Shown: positions 21,290 through 33,365, numbered from the stretch's first letter. The stretch: DNA of 64,000 bases from Albugo candida (GCA_905220665.1 CAJNAR010000009.1:124001-188000), one strand, 5' to 3'. A program made the numbers and translations. The notes: generated by a model from the sequence alone, not told the origin.

Positions 21290-24200
21290 CATTTGTTGTG
21301 GAAGACCAAGATCCCGCGGCGCACGACCTCCTGCTTGCAAACAAAAAAGTAAGCATGAAATTAAGTAGATGTGTCAGCATCTTGTTGACCTTACAGATCT
21401 TCGTCCTTTCCGTCAGATAACGTTTAAGCTGAAGTTGATTGCAAGAGCCAAGTCTATGGAACAACTTGACGCGGCAGAGGAGATGAATATGAATCAGATG
21501 ATGAAACTTTTGCAAACGCTTGAACTTGAATGAACAAAAGCAAAGTCGAGCGTAGTTTGGCTTCACCGATTCCAGCACCACCGCGAAAGAGTTTTTGGAG
21601 CTCGGATAATTATTAATAAATAAAGTCCAGATAATAACAATATCATCCTGGAGGCAAGACGAAGACAGGAGCGAGGGAGCCGATGGAAGGGGCTTTTTCC
21701 AGGCCACACATAATGATCCGCCAGAAGTACTCGATTGATTAAGTCTTTCGACTCAAAGGGACATGTAGCCTGTAATGCAATTATTCGACGAGAAGTAAAT
21801 TTCTCGGGACTCGGGACTTGGATAGCTATTCACCCTAGTGTGGACATTAATGTTTTGCGGCAATATCCTATGCCCAGCAAGCGCCGATTGAGTTCTGGAG
21901 TGAGGTAATTGAAATGACTGCTCAGGTAATCTAGCTTGCAAAAGGTGCTGGATCATATAAATGAAGCTTTTTGTCTCAACATCATCAGGACGCAAGCGAC
22001 GATGTTCACGGCTAAGAAACCGACTGAAAGCTCTAGAAGTGAGCATTTTTTATTCTTATTCTGTTAGTGAGGCAGCGGAAGGAGCGGACGACGTTCTTTT
22101 GGAAAGCGTAATCAAAATTTCTATATTCTGAATTCAACAAGCATTGATATTCTGTGCAGAATTCTGTGCAGAAATAATCGATCAGAGAGGTCGGCGGAGG
22201 AGCTATTCCACTTCTTAGCAATATGGTCCCGAACTCATGCTCCGTGAAAGGCCAAGAATTCGACACGAGATTGAGTCTGTGCTATTAGAGATTTGAAGCA
22301 CACAAAGCCGCAAAAGACAGTAAATAATGACAACTGCGGGGGAAACACATTTCAAAAGAGATTGTGGGAAAAGGAGCGCTAAATATATTTGAAAAATCAG
22401 TCAAGGAGTTGGAACCGTGAAGATAAGTCTCAGCGTTCGGATACACCATGGATGTCAGATAGCGGGTCCAGCAGGCATCTCGTATCGGATTTGAAAATGC
22501 CTGAGGAACGAAAAACTGCAGCGATTTATGCATTCTGCCCAATGGAAAGAATTAAAATTGACGTGGACAGGAGGTGCGAAAATCCGTACAAAACTCAAAC
22601 GTTTGTGCAGAAAAATTATGCTTCTCGACGTGAAATTTGCAGAGGGTATACCGTGAGATATTGTACCACATGTACAGCTGGCAGCGAAACATGCAAATTT
22701 AAGTATTCAAGCACACCGTCGAGAGCTGTACAGCGTAATTGTCATGCCGCCGAGTCGGGCAACACGACTGAGCTGACTGTATGCTAGATAGGCCATGACG
22801 TCACAGTCTGACGTCATTCGGAACATTATAGAGGAGCGTAGAATGATAGGCTTAGAGGTAGCACAGGGTAGCGAACTAAGGACCTATATTAATGCAGGTT
22901 TTCATTTTTTAAGTGAACAACAAGTCTTCACAGTAATCCTGGTGGTGCAATCGTTTCCGAAGTAAAATGGTCACAGAACGATTCGGCCATATGAACTACG
23001 ATAATTTCGAGCGTATTGCAAGTGCAGAAACTAGGAATCGATATTGATGACCATGGGCGACTGAAATGCCTTACTTGCCCGGAAAGCAAGCAAATAAAAT
23101 ATAAACAGCCCTCAGAAAGACACCGATATGAACTTACCAACGAATCAAATAACGGGAGTCATATGCGGTGATCTGAAGGTCCGATGACGCCTCAGAATGT
23201 CGTGAAAGTCGATATCTGGTCGATTTGGTCAACTACAAAGCGGACTACTCTCGCGCATTCTTTTCTGAGAAGCAGCTAAGAGTTCGAAAATGTTTTGTTT
23301 TACTTTTAGAAACGATTTGATTGCAAGAATCGTGTTTTACGCAGTGAGGGCGGACGAGAATACAGGAAGGTCACCCTTCATTGCAAAGGAGCGGAAGCAT
23401 GAACACAAACCATTGAGGCCGAACAACAAGCCTCGAATGGACAAGCTGAACGAATGCATAAGACAGTCAGGACTCTTGTACGGTCTAGGATATTGAGAAG
23501 TGCTTTGGCGTTATACGTTTGGTCAGATGCCACTAAAGATGCCACCTACATTTGATAAAAGCACAGCCAGAGAGAATCAAGGAGGACAGTCAAATTTGAA
23601 GGATTGAATGGAAAGGATACAAGTAGTTTCGATATTGTAGCATTTAGATCACCCATTATGGTTCGAAAAAGAAACGAACTGGAAAAACGTCTCTCACAGA
23701 CCAAAACGATCCCGACGCTGTTATCGGGAAAATGCTAGGAATCCAAGAGGCTCAAAGTATATTTACCCAAATCAAAGGCTACGATTGTTTTCAGCATGTA
23801 GCAAATGTGGGGTCAACGTCGGGAGGAGCAAATCCAAAATTACAACTCATGTCAAAAGGATTTGACAGATGCAGCTAAGGAAGCTCCTAAGCATATCAAC
23901 GATAGCAGAGGATTAATCACGACTGCTATAAGAAAGCAAGCGGATATATAACATCAGCCCAAGAAATCTTTTTATTGATGATTGAGCCAGATTTGAATAC
24001 GTACAATCAAGAGAGAAGTCAGATAAACATGTAGAATAGAAGGAGGCCGCAGACGCATAACTAGCCTCACTGGGGGAAAATCAACCATGGGATATATCAA
24101 AAGGCGATGAGATCAGAAATTTGCATACCAAGCTGGTAATCAATACAAAAAAAGCGGACGAAGACGACAATCAAGAAGGGTATAAGACGAAAACCTTTGT

Positions 24201-25225
24201 CTGCAGGAACGAAAAAGTATTCGCAATCAACTCAGCGTACCTAACGCGTACGTGAAGGTACCAACAGAAAAGAACTTGAAGTTTTATTTGCGCTTTCTCA
24301 GGGAATAGAAATATCGCTTACCAAGCTTGATGAGTTGGGTTTCGCAAGCAGTAATCAAGTATTACCACGACTACATAAGAGTTCGTATGGGTTAAATCGG
24401 GCAAGGCGGCTATGAAGTCACCTTTTGCCTTAAAGATGAGCAATGCAGGCTTTAAACAGAGTCCCGCAGACTCATGTATATTTTGACCAAGACCCAAGTA
24501 GAATGACGCTTTGAGGAGTATATGTCGACGACATACTGGTGACGGGCAAAAGTTTTCAGAGAATCGAGTCGACATTTGATAAACTAAATAAACTAATAAG
24601 GCTTTCCTTCCAGAATATCGGACCCATCAGCAAATTTTTGGGCATGACGAAAAGTATAAAGTTTTCTAGTCGTAAAGTATGCACCAAACCTGAGAACCAC
24701 TTCAGAAACGTTTTGAGGTGCAAATTACGCGGCGGGTGACGAATCGAGATACAATATATCGGTACAGCATTTCTTTTGTACGGAATGCCGATCAGCTGGC
24801 CATGCAAGAAGGAGCACTTCGTGTCATTATCGGCGATGAAAGAAGAGTTTGTAGCAGGATCGAAGGTATCGCAGCAATTACTTGAACCAGCTGAGATATC
24901 CAAAGACTTGAAAGTGACAATGAAAGAGTCAAAGTTTTTGTGTTTAGTCACTTTCTTAACGAAAGTACTCCAATCAAGGCCAAAACATCGAAGTTCGAAT
25001 AAAATTTGCAGAGCTAACATTGTCAAGCGAATTGTCGCACCCAGCTACATGCATTCATTGGTTACAATGGTCGAATGCAGACGAAAGAAAGGCGTTTCCA
25101 ACACCAAAAAAAGAGATTTTTCTAACCAAGAGAGCTACGGTGCGAGTTGAAGATAACCCAAGTTCAAGTGCAACCAAAAGGAAGGAGTGCTGGAAGGACA
25201 TAAGAATGTGTTCAGCTTTCTAGTC
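21290..25225 (+). mobile_element. Degenerate Ty1/copia retrotransposon
   Basis: Plus-strand domains appear in copia order but in shifting, stop-broken frames. Gag-like helical remnants are near 21430-21530. The protease signature DSGSSRH lies at about 22458-22478. The GAG-pre-integrase region is at about 22978-23110 (GHMNYDNFER, then a CLTC pair). The integrase end is at about 23413-23560 (QQASNGQAERMHK). The reverse transcriptase motif YVDDILVTGKS is at about 24520-24555, with FLGM downstream. RNase H is at about 24790-24870 (ISWPCKKEH then LSAMKEEFVA). This order (PR-INT-RT-RH) defines copia rather than gypsy. Many frameshifts and stops show an old inactive copy. Ends are approximate; LTRs not identified. 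Confidence 0.85.
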
Positions 25226-26137
25226 GCGCCTGGTCCTCACTTTAAACGATTAGATAGGATTTCATTTTTTTTAAATAAAAGTCAGTTTTGGCAAGTTGTA
25301 AGGCTTCTTTCGGATCAACAGTGTTGCGTGGGCTCTCTCTGTCACATGATTTAATTTGCGATTAGTCTGCGTTTCATCAGCGCTAAAGCCATTGTTTTGT
25401 CAGGATATTCGATTATTTTTCATGCTCCTCTCAGCGATGCTTAGTTTTCACATTTAGCTTGCTCTCGTGTACTACAGAATAAAGATCGTTGTACATTGTA
25501 ATGTCATTGTATAAATTACGAATATTTACCGAAAGATAAGGTAGATACGAGCATTCGAATGAATGAAGACTTCATTTAGCGCCTTAAAAGTCACCTGAAG
25601 ATGGTCGTAATGGGACAATTACACCGCTCGATTTGTCTATGTCGAAAAGCAGCTAGTTAGAATTCTAATTCATAGAACATGATAAACATGTCCAAACGAC
25701 GAATCGTGCGAATTGAACCAAGCAGTGATGCAGCCCACAACCATGCTTGCGCACATTTATAAAACATGTTTTCTGTATCTTATGCTCAGCGGTATCAATG
25801 CAACGGCTCCAAGAAGTCGCGAGCGATGCAATTACATTGATAAATCGCTGCATTGTATTTTTGGCTAGTCACACTATGAGTTTCGATTGATACACAATAC
25901 AAGTAGCAAGAATGCCAAAGAAATCCTGAAAGATAATGCTTGCAAGAAGGGCACATTTGATAAATATGGTGTAACGTTTCAATTCACCTTGGTGAGTCAT
26001 CAGAGTTTGTGTCAATGCACCGTGTCGATGTAATGTTATACGTAGTAATAATACCCATTAGAATTAGAAGATAGCTGACAGAAGGAAATGGGTGGCTAAC
26101 GATCTCGTTCTCAATGCCGTATTGAGGATGAGATACA
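25226..26137. other. 3' flank of the copia relic, no gene
   Basis: About 900 AT-rich bases; a 3' LTR may be included near 25226-25560, judged only from position. No gene called. Confidence 0.4.
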
Positions 26138-26796
26138 CTATACCATCCACCACCGCGGATTTTCTTCAAGTGCACATTGCGCCCGATGCAGCATTTCAAT
26201 TTGCTCAGGCCTCGTAGAGAGTAAGTTTTCTCCATCTTTCATCGTAACCTTCAATATTGTAACGTCATGATCATATAAAAATTCACAAGACTCGAAACCT
26301 ACCCATTTACGACATCGGAATTCTTTTTCAGCCCAGAAGTCAAACTCCTCACAGCCAAGAACGAGAAATCCATGATACCTACACAAATTCCCTTTCCTGC
26401 TTTCAAAATCTAATATGCCGAGCTCAGCAACGACGCGACCTGTAACCTAATACGGTTCACTCTGTCATAGAGCTTTTTAGATCAGCGCATGCACGCTTGA
26501 CGTACCCCTGCTTCTTCCTCTGCTTCTCGTAAGGCGCATTCTTTTGCTGTCTCATCCAGTTCCCATCCCCCCTTCGGCAAAATCCACGCATTTGAATTTT
26601 TCGAGCTCGTGATCAACAAGAGTAGTGGCTCGAAATCAAAATTTTCTTGCGAAGCGAGCTCAACCACGTCCTTACTCCTCCTTATAGTATTTTTTACAAT
26701 TACTGCACAAGCGACCAAGCGCACATCGTTTTCAAATCGCTGATTATTTCTTAAATTGCGAGGCATCAAGTATTGACTTCGAGTTGTGACTTGCAT
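26138..26796 (-). CDS. Nudix hydrolase, diphosphoinositol-polyphosphate-type
   Basis: Two exons, 26506-26796 and 26138-26446, joined by a 59-nt GT-AG intron, give 199 residues. The Nudix box is complete: WILPKGGWELDETAKECALR followed by EAEEEAGV, matching Gx5Ex7REUxEExGU, including the metal-binding glutamates. WILPKGG is typical of the DIPP/NUDT3 branch, which removes pyrophosphates from inositol polyphosphates and diadenosine polyphosphates. The C-terminal part (RYHGFLVLG, then CRKW) fits the last strand of the fold. A second in-phase 54-nt GT-AG segment inside exon 2 (starting after RKW) may also be an intron, which would bring KW next to VTMKDGENLL. Substrate is inferred. Confidence 0.85.
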
Positions 26797-27855
26797 CGGT
26801 TCGCTTTCAACTTGATCGCGATTTGCGCACTTAAGTTATATATTTCTTGGTAAGTCTCCGTTAGATCATCAATATACGACCTCCCACACGGTCCTTCAAC
26901 GCTTGCTTCGTACTGTCTTGATGTAGTAGGAATATGTACTCGAAAGGGTTACCATGGACAAGTCATCGTGTCTTACAGCCTGGTCCTCGAATTAGAGGGG
27001 TAAACTGAGCATGGAGTGTAAACATTGTTATCCATCGTGCATACATACCGACCAAGCACAAAGACTAGGCATCTGTATATGTCATTCCGCAAAACTCAAG
27101 TGAAGAGGAACCTATGCATAATGATGTCGCCATGGTTCACAAAGACGAGGAACTACAGGAAGGCATGATTGCCACGATTGCAGCTACCCATGAATCGGTC
27201 AAATTTTCGTGAAGAGCGTTTGGCATCAAGTTCATTTGGCTGAAGGCTAGCTTGCGCTTGTGTCAAACTAATCATCTCGACAAACGACACCTCACCTTTA
27301 CATATTGTGGGTAAAAAAATATCGCGCGGTCTGGTCTCGTGTTAGCTTCAACAATCGGTAGAAATCTTCTTTGGTGCCGAGGCAAAAAGTGAATTTTAGG
27401 TCGAATCAAAAGTCTTTGTCGAGCATTGTCGGAAGTCAGATAGGTGTTCGAGCTCGATAGGCGGAATTGTTCCGAACGAGTCGTAGTACCAGAGCATGTT
27501 TAAGTGAGCCAGTATCTGCTGTGTGGAGAATCTGACCAAGAACTTTCATCGAGGCATTGCCATTTGGATTTTCAGAGTTGTCGTTTCGCATCGTCTGCTT
27601 GGATTCGCGTAGCTGAAGGTGCTAGGCCTCGGTAATTCCGAATATCCTCGAATTACAGCTGAATACTTTGAATGTATGCAATGTACAATCAAGACACTCA
27701 AGCAGAGAAAATTCTGAGCGTTGTGTGTCAAAATTTATAGGCGCACTCGTCGCGCGAGCATGACGTCCTATAGTTTTGTCTATGTTGATAATCAACGACC
27801 ATAAAGTAAATACCTGTCCAGGCCAAACATGGTGTTCTATAGACAGTGAGGTCTC
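26797..27855. other. Intergenic, decayed patches only
   Basis: About 1 kb without a supported gene. A roughly 40-codon open patch near 27080-27211 on the plus strand has protein-like composition but no ATG context or domain. Confidence 0.35.
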
Positions 27856-28197
27856 TTAAATGGGGCTTGACTTCTGGGCTGAGAAAAATATATTGTAACT
27901 TGGGATCTTTCTGCGCAGTTCCGATGACGCTTTGCTTCCATCATGTACGAGCATTTTCGACCGCACCTGTGTGCTAGCCGATATGCGATTTGGTAAATCT
28001 TTTCCTTGTATTTTTCTGTGGTATCTATGATTCCTCACCGCATGAATGACGCGAAGTCTTCTAGCCTCCATGAAGTTTTGTCGACTACTCCGAAGAGAGA
28101 GACCCTGATCAGAATGATATAGCAGTCTGTTGGCGAGATCATTACTACTTCTGATTAGCGTATGCGGCTGTTCTTGTTTGCATGATATCGTGGCCAT
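27856..28197 (-). CDS. Hypothetical ORF, 113 residues
   Basis: ATG-initiated, strongly basic (many Arg, Ser, His), no recognised domain. It lies downstream of two other minus-strand pieces (28267-28844) and could be a further exon of the same gene or an unrelated chance ORF. Confidence 0.25.
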   Translation of the reverse strand: MATISCKQEQPHTLIRSSNDLANRLLYHSDQGLSLRSSRQNFMEARRLRVIHAVRNHRYHRKIQGKDLPNRISASTQVRSKMLVHDGSKASSELRRKIPSYNIFFSAQKSSPI

Positions 28198-28266
28198 TTT
28201 CTGTGTGATATTTTTTTCCGTCGAATAATTTGCAATACCTATGATATGATCCAGTGTGGCTGATTA

Positions 28267-28844
28267 TTAAAACAGATCGAGTATGCCTGGTCGCGATTGA
28301 TTGTGGTGTCGAATGAAGTTTAACGTTTCTGTGCGAGAGATTTCAAGAAGACTGGCGTAAAATTTCTCTGATTGTTTCGAGGAAAGTCTCATGTGACGTG
28401 GTCTAGATGCTCCTAATATCACCAAGAGTTTTCTGGACATCTTACATTGCAAGATGACAGCGGTCCGGTCAACATACATCCAGTAAGGGATGATAATCCG
28501 CGAGACTTGGAAGAAGGAAGAGGCATGATCTTACCATTTGTTTGCTGTGTCTCGATGAGAACCACCGCCGTTTTTTACTTTGTAGAGCACAAATGTTAAG
28601 TAAGTACCGAGTCGTGATCCCAATCTATGCATATCTTCTTTATGTTGGAATATAGGTCATGACGAATGTTCATGCCTAGTTGCGGGCTCTTAAGATATCT
28701 AAACAAAGAACAGTCAATATTAGCGGCTGCCGGCATGGCCCCAGGTAGGGCGTCAGCCCACCAGTGAAAAATCGAATCGAAAAGTCTTAGCGGGTCTTTC
28801 GATGTATTTCTCTGGGCCATCAAAGGCATAACGTTGGCCATCAC
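28267..28844 (-). CDS. Possible multi-exon gene, structure unresolved
   Basis: First exon candidate: ATG at 28844 to a GTACTTACT donor at about 28608, about 79 residues including HWWADALPGAMPAAANIDCS and IRHDLYSNIKKICIDWD, which reads like real protein. An acceptor ending CACAG then continues in phase for about 33 codons to a GTAAG donor near 28443. A later open frame (from about 28442 to 28267) also looks coding. I cannot choose between the alternatives and recognise no family; it may be a broken gene. Confidence 0.3.
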
Positions 28845-29144
28845 CGAGTAGCTAGATCAAAACGAGATAGTGATAATTAGCATATTTGTATGCAGTTTCA
28901 ACTAGAATCGAGTTTCAGTCGAATAAAGTTTAACTTCTTTCAGATCTTCTTTCGTGATTTTTTTTCACCCTTTGAATGCCAAATCGAATGGTTTGCAGTG
29001 CTGAAAGGACAAAAAAAGCGGACGCTATCTCTATATATTCTTATAATATAACAATATTAGATACAGCACACATTTTTGTGAACGATTTCAGGAATTCATA
29101 AGTACCCACATACACAGCATTCATAAACATTATTCGTTCTACTC

Positions 29145-30025
29145 ATGTCCTCCGAAAACAAGAAGATAGTCTCAGCCAATTACATGCACATCTTCACCGA
29201 ATTGGATGCCAATTTTTGTCAAAGAAGCGAGCGCATTATTATCCCGACAAAGTATGGAGACTTACTCGAGTGAAGTTCATGTGGAATCAGGAGGACATAA
29301 TGAAATGTTTGGTTCTGTTTTGCTCGAAGCCCAACACCAAATGTTGAGTTTACATTTTAATAATATAAAAGCTTCGAAAGGATTGCGAATACACTGAAAT
29401 ATCAGTGGGAATCCTACAATTTTATGAAGGATCCCACAAGTAATGCACTAAACAGTTTTGACGATAGCGCGACCATGTCCAGGAGATGATTTTACTTGAA
29501 GTTGATCGACAAAAATGGGAGATTCATCATATCATTGACTAGAAAAGGAACCGGAAGAGATGGGGTCTGAAAGGATCATTGTGCAATTCCACGACTCGCT
29601 TTCCAGCTAACATATAGATCTTGACGCTGGTTATCACCGTCTCCACCTTAAAGTTCACGATTCAAGCACTTGTCTAGTTACCGTATTTTATATATTCTTG
29701 GACAAACGCAATGGCGACGTTGAAGTGTTTTCTGATCAACTCATACGCGATGGCACTGCAGATTTTACTCGCCTGGTTTCCCCTTGATGTATATTGGCTT
29801 CCCGTCAATTTACAATTTTACCAAAAGTCGAAGTTGAGGTCATGGGTTTGGATTTCTCCCTTTGCTATGAAACTCGATGGCACTTCCATTCATTCTCCTG
29901 TATGGTTCCGATTTGAAATATGTATACCTCCAAAATCCCATTGCCAATTCGATCGGATTGATGTCACCGATGGACACAGTATCTTATTTATAAATATATA
30001 CAGTTGTCAAAATCTGTTCCGATGA
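29145..30025 (+). pseudogene. Frame-broken gene remnant, unrecognised
   Basis: An ATG frame of 42 codons (29145-29273) stops at TGA, and a protein-like sequence continues in the +1 frame to 29397 (VHVESGGHNEMFGSVLLEAQ and on). Further downstream patches in various frames (around 29560-29790, for example RNGDVEVFSDQLIRDGTADF) also read like protein. No donor site explains the first frame change, so frameshift decay is the simplest reading. Family unknown. Confidence 0.35.
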
Positions 30026-30611
30026 CATCAATATCTTTATCTCACAGCTCGACTTCTCAGTAGAGATCCGGACTGACTCTGGCTGAGTCTATTTAAATGC
30101 TTATCTTTCACACTCAACTTTGTCGCTTGTCGCGCCAGTCAAGACAAATTAGATTACACCCAGTATTACTTACATTCTGTAGTTTTTATCAGCTTGACAC
30201 AATCAAGCTACATATATGCTACTTTCAATCTGATTCTGATACGCTAACATGCAGACATCCGATGTGTACCGTCACTGTATGTTAATCAATAACATGTTAC
30301 AGATGATCACAAATTTCATAGACTAGAAAATCAGAATTTCATCACTTCAAACAGTTCTATTCAATACTTTACTACTTTTCTTTCCTACTTTCGCAAATCC
30401 TATAGCAATCCTTTTGTCACTTAATTGACTCGTAGTCAACATTCATCACTGTAACCATAATGGAATACATTGCGGCTTTCCACACATTTTCTACGTTTCC
30501 AATATTTCCAAACATTCTCCAGACAAATCTCACTTTCTCATCATATCGATATACGTGCTTGACAACTTTGTAGCCACAACCATATTCCATTCGTCAGTAC
30601 ATCTCCTCTAC
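30026..30611. other. Intergenic, 3' flank of HSF
   Basis: About 590 AT-rich bases; no gene seen. Contains the presumed 3' UTR of the minus-strand heat-shock factor gene. Confidence 0.4.
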
Positions 30612-31756
30612 TCATTTGAAGCAAAGATCGAGCCATGGTACCATATCCTCTTCGTCATTAAGAGGCGATAAAGGGACTTCCCATGTGCCAGGCTCCACAT
30701 TTGCTAGATCTAAAAGTAATTCATTTTCGAAAGTATCCGATCTGGATGATAACGCAGACGAAGTTGTACTTGGCAGATGCGAAACAAATTCCCATGGCGA
30801 TGTATTGGGAGAACCTTCCCCGATTGGATCTTCAGCATCTGTCAGCGATTCCGCTATTTGATTTTCTTCGTTTTTACCATCGTATCCAAGTGAGAAATCA
30901 CAATCCTCCCGTAAAAAATCTTCAATCTCAATGTCCAAAGGATCACTGTACACGATCGTCGAGTCCTTTCTCGGTGATTGCTCATGTGCCATTAATTCTT
31001 GCTTCAACTGAGCGTCTGATGTGAGAACATACCCCGTTTCTTTTTCATTACTCCATCGTTTATCTCCCATTTGTCCTTCTGCCGACACAATAGATCGACA
31101 TAAATCTACTGACGATAGTACTGGTGCCATTCCAGGCTTCAATATAGGCGACATATTATCAGCTGCTAGAGGTTTCGCTAGAGGTGAGTAGCACACACCA
31201 TTTGAGGATCCTAAGGTGCTCGCGAGAGGAGCATTCAAACTCAATGAGGCCGACTCGTTGCTTCTAGTGGCTGCCAATGGATCGAACCATGGATCCTTGG
31301 CCTTGCCTGCCGCTCTTCGTTTGATGTGAACCAGTAAGTCGGGACGCCCCTTACGAAAATAAGAGTGTTGATAGATTGTCAATTGGCCTTCTTGTACGCG
31401 ATAAAAGCTGTAAAAGTTCAACTGTCGGATCAAGCTAGAGAAGCGGCGATGACGAAAATATTTAGGCAGACAGTGCTCCGCCATCATTTTGGGGTCAACG
31501 ATACAGAATGCTGTTCCTCCTACACAGGCGTTAAGTGAGTGTGTGGTATACTTTGTAACAAACGCTCGTGTATACCTCGAATCCAAGCGACAATGCTCGA
31601 AGGCTCAGTGTCTACCATGCGATAGAGCTTGCCGACAAAGGATCCCGAGCCGCAACTATCCTGCGCATCTGTATCCGATTTGGGAAGTGATTTCAACGTG
31701 CTTGAAGTATGACGTCGCTGCATCTCCATGATGGTGTTTCTTGTCAGTGTGCTCAT
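30612..31756 (-). CDS. Heat-shock-factor-type transcription factor
   Basis: Two exons, 31576-31756 and 30612-31519, separated by a 56-nt GT-AG intron that splits the DNA-binding domain; joined product 362 residues. The HSF domain occupies about residues 38-135: FVGKLYRMVD, IVAWIRGGTAFCIVDP across the splice, LPKYFRHRRFSSLIRQLNFY (the recognition helix) and SYFRKGRPDLLVHIKRR. This order matches HSF DNA-binding domains closely. The remainder is an acidic Ser-rich tail without an obvious HR-A/B coiled coil. Exon 2 in isolation lacks an ATG, which supports the splice. Expected nuclear regulator; target genes unknown. Confidence 0.92.
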
Positions 31757-32940
31757 TCACTCAAATTCGCAGTCGAGTAAGTTGATGTGTGCGCGTGATT
31801 TATTCAGGCGAACTGATTTTGAATGATTATATGATGGGTTTTGATTACTTGAGTCTCGAACTGTCAAATCGCTTGCGCGGGTTCTCTGACTTTTTCCTAA
31901 ATGAGGGTTCAACAATACACGGCCCTCTTATAAAATACGCATGTTTTAGGGTAACGCGGTAGTTTACAATTAGTGATCAGCTTATCTTCAACATCAAATC
32001 ATCGTAAGTAATTTAAATCGTATCACAAACTGGTTGCGTTACTCGTAGATACTGTTTGCAATCAAATGACTTGTGTAATTGTAAGAGGCCAACTGACCCA
32101 GAGTCACATCGAACGTTCGCGAAGTTTTGAATGGCATGGCAATATATTATCTGATTTCGAGAATAGATTACGATGTAGGGATAGGGACCAAGTAATTTTA
32201 CAAGTACCATCATTCTGCTTGTTGTGTCTTACCATTTCCGGGAGCTTTACCAACATTCCTAGAAAAGTAATTATGTGGGTGAAGCGGTTAGGGCTAATAT
32301 GAAACGCACCAATAGAATAACCTCGTTGGACAGAGTACCAGATAATTCATTTGCGACATGTCACCAAATAATCAGCACCGTATGACACGATCTTCAACAC
32401 ATGAGATTATTTTACAGACATGTGACAAGCACAAAAATTAGGCGTCTTGCAGTTTTAGACTTGTGTCTGAAGTCCATATAATCTTTCCTAAAATATCAAC
32501 GCATCTTTTTTCAAGCTTCACGGCGGATTTTTCTCTCATGCTATTGAGGGACGCCCAAAGTGACAGAGCGAGTATAAGCACATGGCCCAATACAGCATGA
32601 TTATGTAGTACATCGTAGGACTTAGCCATATGTACATTACATTCAACTGGATTGCCGAGTAAAGCACTGACATTTGACTGAGAATAGCACGCATTCCGTG
32701 AACGTCATAACTTCCATGTCGTTACTAACTCTCGCAGTATCCGAGCTTTGAAAATGCGATATTTGATCAAGCACACGAATGTCTGATTGGCTAATGCCCG
32801 AACTACTAGCCAGTAATATCTGATTACAAATACCATACTGAATTGCAGATGCGAATCAAACGCTCTAATAAAACATCAGCGTTGCGGCTCACCGGGTATA
32901 ATTCACTTGTACACCAATCGATTGGTGCACGCACTACTTG
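31757..32940. other. Intergenic, no recognised gene
   Basis: About 1.2 kb between divergent HSF and Ubl-eL41 genes. A 63-codon minus ORF (32438-32629, ATG) has one hydrophobic segment but no other support. Promoters for both flanking genes should be here. Confidence 0.4.
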
Positions 32941-32942
32941 TG

Positions 32943-32950
32943 TTCACTTT
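32943..32950 (+). promoter_or_regulatory. Oomycete-type initiator for the Ubl-eL41 gene
   Basis: TTCACTTT fits the oomycete initiator YTCANTYY. It lies about 40 nt before a good donor (GTGAGT), so transcription would begin with a short untranslated exon followed by a 5'-UTR intron, a common layout for ribosomal-protein genes. Confidence 0.45.
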
Positions 32951-32984
32951 CTGCTGACTGCTCTGCCCGAAAGACGTTTTTGGG

Positions 32985-33038
32985 GTGAGTTGATTGCCAC
33001 GTTGATCAATTGACTTTTCTTACGTTTGTGTCATGTAG
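32985..33038 (+). other. 5'-UTR intron of the Ubl-eL41 gene
   Basis: GTGAGT donor, a TTGAC branch-like sequence and a TGTAG acceptor, 54 nt, just before the ATG at 33069. No in-frame ATG exists in the short upstream exon, so the intron is non-coding. Confidence 0.5.
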
Positions 33039-33068
33039 CATTTGAGCATCCAGGAGGATCAACAAATC

Positions 33069-33365
33069 ATGCAGATATTCATCCATACGCTTTCCGGAGC
33101 TCAACAAGTTCTCTCAATCGAGCGCGACGCTTCTGTTGAATCTGTCAGGCAATGGATTGAAGATACCGAATCCATCTCCGATTTTCGCTTAGTATGCGCG
33201 GGAAAACAAATTGAAAGTGGCCTGCTTTCAAACTACGGAGTTGAAGAAGCCGATACGCTGAAGATTCTTCTACGTCTTCCAGGTGGAATGCGTGGAAAGT
33301 GGCGGAAGAAACGTACGCGTCGTCTTCGTCGTAAGCGCAGAAAGATGCGTCAACGTGCGAGATAG
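33069..33365 (+). CDS. Ubiquitin-like domain fused to ribosomal protein eL41
   Basis: The first ATG of the frame is 33069, giving 98 residues. Residues 1-73 are a divergent ubiquitin fold: MQIFIHTLSGAQ resembles the start of ubiquitin, and the domain ends in LRLPGG, a processing-type Gly-Gly. Residues 74-98 begin MRGKWRKKRTRRLRRKRRK, nearly identical to the 25-residue cytosolic large-subunit protein eL41. The layout parallels ubiquitin-eL40, ubiquitin-eS31 and FUBI-eS30, where the leader is cut off after Gly-Gly. A 54-nt intron (32985-33038, GTGAGT...GTAG) lies in the 5' UTR. The Ubl lacks the lysine pattern of true ubiquitin (few Lys), so it is probably not a conjugating ubiquitin. Function as a chaperoning leader is inference. 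Confidence 0.9.
   Translation: MQIFIHTLSGAQQVLSIERDASVESVRQWIEDTESISDFRLVCAGKQIESGLLSNYGVEEADTLKILLRLPGGMRGKWRKKRTRRLRRKRRKMRQRAR

Noticed and set aside
21252..22542. Several minus-strand ORFs over the copia relic
   Set aside because: The plus strand shows copia domains here; the antisense frames lack domains.
33042..33068. Nine extra codons before the Ubl-eL41 ATG
   Set aside because: The frame begins with TTG there; the conserved ubiquitin-like start is MQIF at 33069.
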